NCBI GenBank assembly: GCA_023135215.1
Contig: JAGLTP010000262.1
Span: 1 to 6,573, forward strand
Length of the DNA stretch: 6,573 nt
Direction: 5' to 3'
DNA from: Candidatus Heimdallarchaeota archaeon
GTDB lineage: Archaea > Asgardarchaeota > Heimdallarchaeia > Heimdallarchaeales > Heimdallarchaeaceae
The number at the start of each line of letters is the position of its first letter. Position 1 is the first letter of the stretch. Positions 1-5,657 of the stretch are shown one piece after another. The position numbers and the translations under genes are program-made. The notes under the pieces were generated by a model that did no database searches, was not told where the DNA came from, and saw nothing but the letters and a program-made list of their open reading frames with translations.

Positions 1-412
1 CATGGATAATATCTGGGGAGAATTTTAACCATTTAAGAGCTTCAAAGACTGCTTTTGTAAATGTGATAAATCTGTATGCGCTATCGGGATAGTCCTCTCC
101 TTTCTTATCACCATAAATCCCATCCCTATAAAGATAAGAATTTTTGATAAAGTAAATTGGAACTTTGGAATGGGGAACAAAAGAGACGTAGAGATCGAAT
201 AATTCTGTCTTCTCACCTATTGTAACTGTTAAGTTCTTCTTTACAACATCTAATCTGAATTTTTTAGCGTCTATTGTTTTATAGAGTGGAGACATGATTA
301 ATATTCGGTGTTTTAATCCTTGCATAGCTTTAGGGAATGCAGAGGAAACATCTCCTAATCCCCCTGTTTTTGAGAACGGTGCTACTTCAGCTGATATGAA
401 TGCTATCTTCAT
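1..412 (-). CDS. glgA: Glycogen synthase, GlgA-type (GT5), N-terminal part, cut by left edge
   Basis: Reading the minus strand from the ATG at 412 gives 137 codons with no stop before the window edge, so only the N-terminal quarter or so of the usual ~450-500-residue enzyme is present. The protein begins MKIAFISAEVAPFSKTGGLG, the hallmark N-terminus of GT5 glycogen/starch synthases. The Lys15-Thr-Gly-Gly loop binds the sugar nucleotide (ADP- or UDP-glucose). Later residues (a Pro-Ile-Tyr-Phe-Ile strand, then a Tyr-Arg-Asp-Gly-Ile-Tyr segment, then a helix ending in a Pro-Asp-Ile-Ile-His stretch) follow the same fold. The family transfers glucose from the nucleotide to the non-reducing end of an alpha-1,4-glucan in the cytoplasm. 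The start is supported by AGAGGTT at 417-423, four bases upstream. The start lies inside the end of the GH57 gene (26-bp overlap), so translation is probably coupled. The donor nucleotide cannot be told from this fragment. Confidence 0.93.
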   Translation of the reverse strand, partial: MKIAFISAEVAPFSKTGGLGDVSSAFPKAMQGLKHRILIMSPLYKTIDAKKFRLDVVKKNLTVTIGEKTELFDLYVSFVPHSKVPIYFIKNSYLYRDGIYGDKKGEDYPDSAYRFITFTKAVFEALKWLKFSPDIIH

Positions 413-1556
413 TTTGAACCTCTATTACTGCTATAATGTCTACTATCCTTTGAATGATGTCATTTGATAGATTAAAAATTATTTGCTTTGACTTAATAGG
501 TAAAACTTCAATCATTTTTAACAAAGTTTCCCTTTGAAGTTGTAATCCGAGAAGGACTAGTTCTGAACCCCAGTAATCTCTAGATGCCCACCAGAATTGA
601 CAAGAATAATGAGCAGCTTGATAATCATCGAACCAATCACCTCTGTTGATGAACTCTCTTACCCTCTCTAATAATTGAATATGACTCTGTTGTAGTTGAT
701 GAATTGGGTTAAGGGGATGACTCCACAGAGGGAAAGGATTTGATTCTTCAAGATCCTTATCACTTGTAGACCAAGAAGTTGTATTGAATGTTTCAATAAA
801 AACATCACTTGGGAATTTTCTTAAGCTTAGAGTAAGTGTAGATGTCTCGATTTTTTCACAAATCTCGAAGAAGAACTTGTAGTATTTTTCATGATGTTCC
901 CCGAAGGTTTCCAAGTCCATTGCTAAGATTATGGGGAAGTTTGTTGATCTATGTGTCTCCTCCATATCTTCTATAACTTCATCAATTTCTTGATTATAAA
1001 AATCAAATGATATTTTGTTACTTATCTTCTTGTTTCTCTTAAGCAACAGGATATTCCTTCCGTTCTCTAGTTCGTAAATTCCACCAAAAGGATGGTAACT
1101 GATGTTATCAGGAACAACTAAGATTTCGTACCCTTCATTAATTATCTGTGGAATGAGGTCCATTGAAGTTGCGAGTTCCGGTGGGAAAAAAACTCCAGTG
1201 TTTACCCCTAAGATATTGTGAACTGTTTCTTTTTGTTTCTTGATTTGATAACGCTGGTCTTGAGGAGATAAGAGAGGTAGTATTGGGTGATAAAAAGCAG
1301 AACCCATAAGCTCAACTTGATTTGCTTGAATTGCTTGTTCTAATAATTCTAATACTTCAGGATACTTTACAGCAAGTGTTTCTAGAAGACATCCAGTGAT
1401 GTTTAGATTGATTTTAATCTCAGGTTTTTTAACAAGTGATTTTAGAAATGGAAGATAACAGTTTTTTATGATTCTTTTTAGTACTTTCTTATCTTGAGTA
1501 ACTGGTTGGTATGCATGTAGAACAAAAACAACTGGAACTTTTTTCTTGCTATTCAT
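387..1556 (-). CDS. Glycoside hydrolase family 57 protein (alpha-amylase or glucanotransferase/branching type)
   Basis: A 389-residue protein with the ordered motifs of GH57. Region 1 is H14-A-Y-Q17-P18 (usual form HxHQP). Region 2 is around G85-S-A-F with H90-P. Region 3 is F-F-P-P-E127, where the Glu is the expected nucleophile. Region 4 is M-D214-L-E-T-F-G-E-H-H, where Asp214 is the expected acid/base. A helical C-terminal part carries a Cys-Gln-Phe-Trp-Trp-Ala-Ser stretch (319-325), of the kind I associate with GH57 helical regions. There is no signal peptide, so it is probably cytoplasmic. GH57 enzymes cleave or rearrange alpha-glucans (amylase, 4-alpha-glucanotransferase, branching enzyme). 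At 389 residues this is shorter than typical branching enzymes (over 500). The start is fixed by a good Shine-Dalgarno (AGGAGAGG, 1561-1568) four bases before the ATG. It lies 32 bp after the GalT-like gene and overlaps the glgA start, so it is the middle gene of a glycogen-type operon. The family call is firm; the exact activity is not. Confidence 0.85.
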   Translation of the reverse strand: MNSKKKVPVVFVLHAYQPVTQDKKVLKRIIKNCYLPFLKSLVKKPEIKINLNITGCLLETLAVKYPEVLELLEQAIQANQVELMGSAFYHPILPLLSPQDQRYQIKKQKETVHNILGVNTGVFFPPELATSMDLIPQIINEGYEILVVPDNISYHPFGGIYELENGRNILLLKRNKKISNKISFDFYNQEIDEVIEDMEETHRSTNFPIILAMDLETFGEHHEKYYKFFFEICEKIETSTLTLSLRKFPSDVFIETFNTTSWSTSDKDLEESNPFPLWSHPLNPIHQLQQSHIQLLERVREFINRGDWFDDYQAAHYSCQFWWASRDYWGSELVLLGLQLQRETLLKMIEVLPIKSKQIIFNLSNDIIQRIVDIIAVIEVQNEDSIHIS

Positions 1557-1560
1557 GTAA

Positions 1561-1568
1561 CCTCTCCT
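1561..1568 (-). promoter_or_regulatory. Shine-Dalgarno site of the GH57 gene
   Basis: On the minus strand AGGAGAGG stands four bases before the ATG at 1556. It closely matches the complement of the archaeal 16S rRNA 3' end and settles the start. It is the strongest ribosome binding site in the window; several other genes have none. Confidence 0.75.
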
Positions 1569-1588
1569 AATTTTGAGTTGAAATTTTT

Positions 1589-2797
1589 CTACTTTTCTCT
1601 CATGATTTTTGCTACATCCTCTGGAAACATTGTAGCAATTCTATATGTTTCCATTATTTCTGCTCCTCCGATTCTTTGGATAGGAATGACATCTATTAAC
1701 ATATGCATGTCAGAATTATATCCAACATTTTCCTGCCTGAACAAAATGTTACGATCTTGTAAAAGATTCATACTTGGATGTGCCATCTTTACAAATTTAT
1801 CTAATGCTTTATTAGCTACTACAAGAGCTTCAGCTAAATCATAAATTTGTTTTTCATCAAGTTCATAGAATTTTGAAGTATGTTTCTTAGGTATTAATCT
1901 TAACTGCCCATCTCTTTCTGGAGCGAAAGCTGTAAGAATTATCCATCCATCATTCTCGAATACTGTCCTTTCTTTAACCAAAAGCTCTTGTTCAATTGGA
2001 TCTTTTAAATTCTCCCTATTCTTTACTAACTCACAAGCTAAACAATAGTTTTCATTTTCCATCTTTTTTTTATGAAATCCTGGCACACTTAAAAAACCAA
2101 GAGAAGTCCAGCCATGTCCAATCTCATTTGCATAAATGTAAGTCTGTGAATGAAGATGACAGATACTAGCACCCGCTTCTTCTCCTATATTAAAGAAATG
2201 CAGTGTTGTTAATTTATCTGTGCTGTATTTCTCTTTTAGAATTTTTATGCTGTTTTTCTGTGCAATCTGAGTAGTGAGTAAAAGCTCATTAGTTTCCTCA
2301 ATTGATGCTTCTGAAAGTGTATCATAATGGTTGGTAATAAGGTGAACCATACCAATTCCAACACTTTTATCTTGTACTGATTCAAGTGATTGTGTGTGTT
2401 CATATAGAACTCGAGCCATTGGTGTGAAAAGGTTAACAATAGAAATTGCGGAATACTTACTAAAATCCTTTTTCTCTGATTTAACACTTAATGGATGGTT
2501 ACCAATTTGTTTTTCAAGTGAAAGCACAACAGCTGGTAAATCACCTTTGATAATCTTGCAAAAAGAATCAGCTGCAGGACTAGGTAATTCTGCGCTTTCT
2601 TGATTATTTTCCCTATGTTCAAATGGTCTATTTCCTCTTAAAGGAGAAAATTGTGTAATATGCCCAACTTTAGTACCAAACTCATTGATTATAATTCGGA
2701 AAGGATCGAACCTTTCCAAGGGCATGTTTTTTTTATCTTTGTATATCCCCCAATGACCTTCAGGTATGTCCAAATTATTCACCATTAACAAGCACAT
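1589..2797 (-). CDS. galT: GalT-like nucleotidyltransferase (HIT superfamily, two HIT-like halves)
   Basis: A 402-residue protein of the galactose-1-phosphate uridylyltransferase type, which swaps a nucleoside monophosphate between hexose-1-phosphates through a uridylylated (or adenylylated) histidine. The first half (about 78-225) starts with F-C-K-I-I-K-G-D, typical of HIT proteins, and ends in G-A-S-I-C-H214-L-H216-S-Q218. His216 matches the GalT nucleophile; the usual form is HPHxQ. The second half (about 250-400) starts with a C252-x2-C255 zinc pair and has R-L-I-P-K-K-H306, then D-M-H365, and ends like GalT with G-G-A-E and F-P-E-D-V-A. In the first half only one Cys (C80) of the expected CxxC remains. 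An extra ~77 residues precede it. The start is uncertain: ATG at 2797 has no Shine-Dalgarno, and ATG at 2785 (four codons in) fits the TATA-like boxes better. As first gene of an operon with GH57 and glgA, it probably supplies or recycles a glucose nucleotide. ADP-glucose phosphorylase-like activity is a real alternative to GalT. Confidence 0.8.
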   Translation of the reverse strand: MCLLMVNNLDIPEGHWGIYKDKKNMPLERFDPFRIIINEFGTKVGHITQFSPLRGNRPFEHRENNQESAELPSPAADSFCKIIKGDLPAVVLSLEKQIGNHPLSVKSEKKDFSKYSAISIVNLFTPMARVLYEHTQSLESVQDKSVGIGMVHLITNHYDTLSEASIEETNELLLTTQIAQKNSIKILKEKYSTDKLTTLHFFNIGEEAGASICHLHSQTYIYANEIGHGWTSLGFLSVPGFHKKKMENENYCLACELVKNRENLKDPIEQELLVKERTVFENDGWIILTAFAPERDGQLRLIPKKHTSKFYELDEKQIYDLAEALVVANKALDKFVKMAHPSMNLLQDRNILFRQENVGYNSDMHMLIDVIPIQRIGGAEIMETYRIATMFPEDVAKIMREK

Positions 2798-2799
2798 TG

Positions 2800-2820
2800 C
2801 TTTATACAGTCTTCTTAAAA
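2800..2820 (-). promoter_or_regulatory. Possible TATA boxes of the galT-GH57-glgA operon
   Basis: On the minus strand there are two TATA-like sequences, CTGTATAAAG (2809 to 2800) and ATTTTAAG (2821 to 2814). With the usual archaeal spacing of about 26 nt, the second predicts transcription starting near 2792, just before the ATG at 2785. The first would start inside the gene. Which one is used, if either, cannot be decided from sequence alone. Confidence 0.35.
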
Positions 2821-2915
2821 TTGTTGGTATGACTCATCTAGAATAGCATTTGGATAAGTTTTTTAGATTGCATGAATAAAAGAATACAGTGGAAAGAATC
2901 AATATTATCGAATGC

Positions 2916-2928
2916 AGTATTCTATACT
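2916..2928. repeat. Short palindrome in the divergent promoter region
   Basis: AGTAT-TCT-ATACT is a perfect 5-bp dyad with a 3-bp spacer, 12 bp before the TATA-like box at 2941. An AGAATAC at 2881-2887 is the reverse complement of GTATTCT (2917-2923), so the same element occurs twice in opposite orientation. It may be an operator for the DhaL operon, but short AT-rich dyads also arise by chance. Confidence 0.3.
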
Positions 2929-2940
2929 GATGAGATAATG

Positions 2941-2948
2941 TTTTTAAA
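2941..2948 (+). promoter_or_regulatory. TATA-like box upstream of the DhaL gene
   Basis: TTTTTAAA lies in the 183-bp divergent intergenic region. With archaeal spacing it predicts a start near 2971, giving a leader of about 10 nt to the GTG at 2981 or 19 nt to the ATG at 2990. No Shine-Dalgarno is seen. Confidence 0.4.
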
Positions 2949-2980
2949 CGCAAACACTACACAAGAAACAGCAATCAATT

Positions 2981-3622
2981 GTGACTAGTATGATTAGTGA
3001 TCATCACAAATTAGATCCCATTCTCTTCAAAGACATGATGATAAAGAGTGAAAAAAGTATAGAAATAGAAAAGGAGAATATTAATGCTATTAATGTTTTC
3101 CCAATACCTGATGGTGATACAGGAAGTAATATGTTTTTCACACTAAAAGCTATTGTTAACGAGGTAAGGGAAGTAACAGAAATTACTGGAGATGCTATTC
3201 TTCAAGCTATCGGCAAAGGAAGTTTTATTGGAGCAAAGGGAAACTCTGGTGTCATCTATTCTCAATTTCTAATTGGTGTTGTTGAATATCTTGAAAAAGC
3301 TGAAAACATTACACCCAAAGTTTTTTCTGAAGCATTAATTGATGGAACAGATTTTGCCTATGACTCAGTTCTCAATCCTACTGAAGGTACTATTCTTACT
3401 GTTATGAAAGAAGTCACAGAAAAAGCCAAAACAATAATCGTAGAGAATCCTGAAATTTCCTGGATAGAATATATGGAAATACTTGTAGAAATGGCTTATG
3501 ATTGCTTGGGAAGGACAACAGAAATGCTAGATGTACTAAAGGAAGCTAATGTTGTAGATGCAGGTGCAAAAGGTTTTGTTCTGATACTGGAATCTTGGAA
3601 GGATATTATTTTAGCACAGTAG
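2981..3622 (+). CDS. Stand-alone DhaL (DAK2) domain protein, FakA N-domain type
   Basis: A 213-residue protein that is almost entirely one DhaL domain, the ATP-binding helical barrel of dihydroxyacetone kinases and of fatty acid kinase FakA. Seen: I-N-V-F-P-I-P-D44-G-D46-T-G-S-N (30s to 50), with aspartates that bind Mg-nucleotide; G-A-K-G-N-S-G-V (84-91); N-P-T-E-G-T (132-137); and V-V-D-A-G-A-K-G-F (191-199). These follow the FakA form rather than DhaL of the PTS-linked kinase. FakA is normally ~550 residues with two further domains. Here the protein stops right after DhaL, and the next gene is unrelated, so it looks naturally single-domain rather than frameshifted. Fatty acid kinase would be unexpected in an archaeon, so the substrate and any partner are unknown. 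The start could be GTG 2981 or ATG 2990 (three codons on); neither has a Shine-Dalgarno. It is the first gene of a pair with the NTPase 16 bp downstream. Confidence 0.85.
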   Translation: MTSMISDHHKLDPILFKDMMIKSEKSIEIEKENINAINVFPIPDGDTGSNMFFTLKAIVNEVREVTEITGDAILQAIGKGSFIGAKGNSGVIYSQFLIGVVEYLEKAENITPKVFSEALIDGTDFAYDSVLNPTEGTILTVMKEVTEKAKTIIVENPEISWIEYMEILVEMAYDCLGRTTEMLDVLKEANVVDAGAKGFVLILESWKDIILAQ

Positions 3623-3638
3623 CAAATTTTCAAAGTGT

Positions 3639-4163
3639 GTGAAAGTATTGTATATAGTTATCACTGGTCCAATAGGTATAGGAAAATCTACATTTCTTAG
3701 AAAACTTGGAAAAATATTATCAGGAATATATAATGTTGGGGGAGTAATTACAATAGGTCAAGAAAATAAAGAATTTCTAAATCTTAAGACGAAAGAAACT
3801 TATTCTTTCAGAGAAGAAAAAAATGAAAATGGGATTCAAGTAGGGAAATATTTCATTGCAAATAGAGCTTTAAATTTTGCTGCGAAAGCTCTGGAAGATG
3901 TTACGGATGTAGATGTAATTTTCCTAGATGAGATAGGTAAACTTGAATCTAAAAAAGAAGGTTTATTTGATTCTTTTTCAAAGCTAATATTAACTGTTAA
4001 TGAAGAAGAGAAAGTGATTATCTTAGGAGTGAGGAAAGAGATTGAACCTCAGTTGTCAGAATTATTTTCTATTGAAACTGAAAAAGTTTGGATTCTAGAG
4101 AAACATTCATCTGAAGATTTGTTATTAGAAGTAGCTGATTTTATAATTGAAAATTATGAATGA
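3639..4163 (+). CDS. THEP1-like P-loop nucleoside-triphosphatase
   Basis: A 174-residue cytoplasmic P-loop NTPase. The Walker A motif is G10-P-I-G-I-G-K16-S-T, directly after the first beta strand. A G-G-V-I-T segment (34-38) sits where THEP1 proteins have their conserved GGxxT. The Walker B is V-I-F-L-D97-E98-I-G-K-L-E, whose D-E-I-G-K-(L/M)-E form is characteristic of THEP1. Length matches the family (~170-190 residues). THEP1 proteins hydrolyse ATP and other NTPs in vitro and their cell role is unclear; they are also distantly like nucleotide kinases. The GTG start puts the P-loop at the normal distance from the N-terminus. No clear Shine-Dalgarno is visible, and the gene begins 16 bp after the DhaL stop, so the two are probably co-transcribed. 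A functional link between a DhaL nucleotide-binding protein and this NTPase is inference only. Confidence 0.85.
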   Translation: MKVLYIVITGPIGIGKSTFLRKLGKILSGIYNVGGVITIGQENKEFLNLKTKETYSFREEKNENGIQVGKYFIANRALNFAAKALEDVTDVDVIFLDEIGKLESKKEGLFDSFSKLILTVNEEEKVIILGVRKEIEPQLSELFSIETEKVWILEKHSSEDLLLEVADFIIENYE

Positions 4164-4174
4164 GGGAGGGAGGG
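4164..4174 (+). repeat. G-rich run (three GGG tracts) right after the THEP1 stop
   Basis: Directly after the TGA come GGG-A-GGG-A-GGG, an outlier in a strongly AT-rich window. It leads straight into the hairpin at 4173-4208. There are three G-triplets, one short of a classic intramolecular G-quadruplex, though later single Gs could complete a weaker one. Confidence 0.6.
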
Positions 4175-4208
4175 TTGTGAGCTGAAGAATGTTTAGTAGC
4201 TCACAACC
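4173..4208 (+). other. Perfect 11-bp stem hairpin, 14-nt loop
   Basis: GGTTGTGAGCT (4173-4183) and AGCTCACAACC (4198-4208) are exact reverse complements around a 14-nt loop. The stem starts 10 nt after the THEP1 stop, so it would form at the 3' end of that mRNA. No U-run follows directly, so it is not a bacterial-type terminator. It could stabilise the transcript end, or be a protein-binding dyad in DNA. The perfect pairing with six G-C pairs in an AT-rich background makes chance unlikely. Confidence 0.7.
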
Positions 4209-4298
4209 AACGATTCTAAAGCACAAACTTATTTAAAATCTTCGATTTGGGAATTTGATGTTTAAAACCAAGATAATAATACAAAAAAATAGCAATGA

Positions 4299-4323
4299 TT
4301 TTTCTTTTCTATTTTCCTTTTTT
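4299..4323 (+). terminator. T-rich archaeal-type terminator
   Basis: A run of T tracts broken only by single C, A or CC bases (about 20 of 25 bases are T on the plus strand). Archaeal RNA polymerase stops at such U-rich stretches without a hairpin. Its place, after the DhaL-THEP1 pair and just before the next promoter, suits a terminator for that pair. Confidence 0.5.
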
Positions 4324-4344
4324 GTAGTTGAGATTTCAGAAGAG

Positions 4345-4352
4345 TTATAAAG
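4345..4352 (+). promoter_or_regulatory. TATA box of the Trx-CcdA operon; predicts leaderless mRNA
   Basis: TTATAAAG is centred about 25 nt before the GTG at 4373, the archaeal TATA-to-start distance. No Shine-Dalgarno lies between them. Transcription would therefore begin at or within a base or two of the start codon, giving a leaderless message. Confidence 0.6.
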
Positions 4353-4372
4353 TTGGGTAATTTTCAGAACAC

Positions 4373-5650
4373 GTGAGAAAAAAACAGCTTGCAATTATTA
4401 TTAGCTCTTTAGTTATCATTGGAGCTGGTGTGGGTGTTTATTTTTTAGTACAAAATCTAGGAACACAAACAACAATAGCTCCAAATTATACTTTGAGCAA
4501 TATTAATGGTACAGATTTCACTATCGTTTCACTACAAAATAAAACTGTTCTATTTGATTTTATGAGCGTGTCTTGTGTTCCATGCAAACAAATGTATCCT
4601 ATTTTAGCAGACTTGTTAGAAGATTTGGAGTTAAAAAATAAAATCGAAATAATCTCAATTGAAACAGATAACACAACAACGATCCCTCAATTGCAAGCTT
4701 TTGCATTAGAGCAAGAAATCACTTGGACTCTGAGTATAGCTTCTCCTGAGATGGTGATAGATTATGGAATATTCGAAATACCTGCATTTGTAGTGATAAA
4801 CACTGAAGGGGAAGTAACATTTGCTCAAGAAGGATTGCTTTCATTTGATACTTTAAAAGAGGAGTGTCTTGCCGCTATTGAAGGTAGAAGGGAAGCAATT
4901 CAAATTACAAGTTATCAAGGTTTTCTCGTAGGTTTTGCGATAATTGTTGCAATAACTTCTTTCTTTTCACCCTGTTCATTTCCTCTGCTTCCAGGTTATA
5001 TTGCACATATAATGGGAGTTGATTTATCAACAGAAGAAGAGAAAGATGAAAAAGAGATTACTCAAAAGAAGAATTATCTTCTATATCCGATTTTAGGATT
5101 TTTTGGAGGTGTGGGGATTCTTGTAAGTTATTTGATATTAGGTATTGTGATTAGTGCAGTAGGTAGCGCTATTCTTCCATATGTTGTATATGTTCTTCCG
5201 GTAATTGGAGGAATTTTCATTCTGTTTGGTTTTCTGATGTTTACAAATTTCGAAATCTCTTTCACCAAGTTTCTTAACTGGATCAGACAAGGACAAATTA
5301 AAATGACAGAGCAAGAAAGAAGATTCGAAGCTGGATGGAAAGTTCTCAGTACATTTCTTTATGGATTTGGATATGGAGTTGCTTCTCTAGGGTGTAATGG
5401 CCCAATATTTCTTGCTTTCAGTCTCCAAGTAGGAGCTCAACCTACAGTAATAAAGATGATTTTTGCATATCTAGCATTTGGGTTAACAATCATTTTACTG
5501 ATGGTAGGTGTGACAGTCTTACTAATCTTTTCAAAGGATATTATAGTTCAGAAACTAAAAGCTTCTACTGAAATTATTAAAAAAATCAGCGGAGCTATAA
5601 TGATTGTAGTAGGGTTATATTTATTATTTGAATTCATTTTCGGAAGGTAG
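4373..5650 (+). CDS. Thioredoxin-CcdA fusion, membrane thiol-disulfide electron carrier (DsbD-like)
   Basis: A 425-residue membrane protein. After a positive N-terminus (MRKKQ), a hydrophobic anchor (about 7-27) leads outside the cell. A thioredoxin-like domain follows (about 36-172) with the redox pair C68-V-P-C71 and a cis-proline site at I136-P137. Then comes a CcdA/DsbD-beta type unit of about six membrane helices (from ~184 to 424). It has S-P-C201-S-F-P-L-L-P-G in the first helix and L-G-C341-N-G-P in the fourth, the two cysteines that carry electrons across the membrane. A charged E/K-rich loop (221-233) follows helix one. CcdA takes electrons from cytoplasmic thioredoxin and passes them outside; here the outside acceptor is fused in front, whereas E. 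coli DsbD has its thioredoxin-like domain at the C-terminus. The topology is consistent, as both ends of CcdA face outward. The GTG start is supported by the leaderless promoter. It ends 7 bp before the Cys-containing surface protein. Confidence 0.88.
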   Translation: MRKKQLAIIISSLVIIGAGVGVYFLVQNLGTQTTIAPNYTLSNINGTDFTIVSLQNKTVLFDFMSVSCVPCKQMYPILADLLEDLELKNKIEIISIETDNTTTIPQLQAFALEQEITWTLSIASPEMVIDYGIFEIPAFVVINTEGEVTFAQEGLLSFDTLKEECLAAIEGRREAIQITSYQGFLVGFAIIVAITSFFSPCSFPLLPGYIAHIMGVDLSTEEEKDEKEITQKKNYLLYPILGFFGGVGILVSYLILGIVISAVGSAILPYVVYVLPVIGGIFILFGFLMFTNFEISFTKFLNWIRQGQIKMTEQERRFEAGWKVLSTFLYGFGYGVASLGCNGPIFLAFSLQVGAQPTVIKMIFAYLAFGLTIILLMVGVTVLLIFSKDIIVQKLKASTEIIKKISGAIMIVVGLYLLFEFIFGR

Positions 5651-5657
5651 ATTATAA

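Noticed and set aside
25..216. 63-codon minus-strand open frame
   Set aside because: It lies inside the glgA coding region in another frame of the same strand; glgA has clear family motifs.
1578..1844. 88-codon plus-strand open frame with hydrophobic stretches
   Set aside because: It is antisense to the conserved C-terminal end of the GalT-like gene, with no Shine-Dalgarno or family match.
2245..2487. 80-codon minus-strand open frame
   Set aside because: Shadow frame within the GalT-like gene.
2394..2603. 69-codon plus-strand open frame
   Set aside because: Antisense to the first HIT half of the GalT-like gene.
3620..3640. Frameshift or truncation of a full-length FakA gene
   Set aside because: The sequence after the DhaL stop encodes a complete unrelated NTPase in its own frame, with no FakA middle or C-terminal domain remnants in any frame seen.
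4210..4298. C/D-box guide RNA in the intergenic gap
   Set aside because: A TTGATG-like piece occurs near 4254-4260, but no proper C box with a paired D box (CTGA) at a fitting distance was found.
4486..4674. 62-codon minus-strand open frame
   Set aside because: Antisense to the thioredoxin domain including its CxxC; no independent support.
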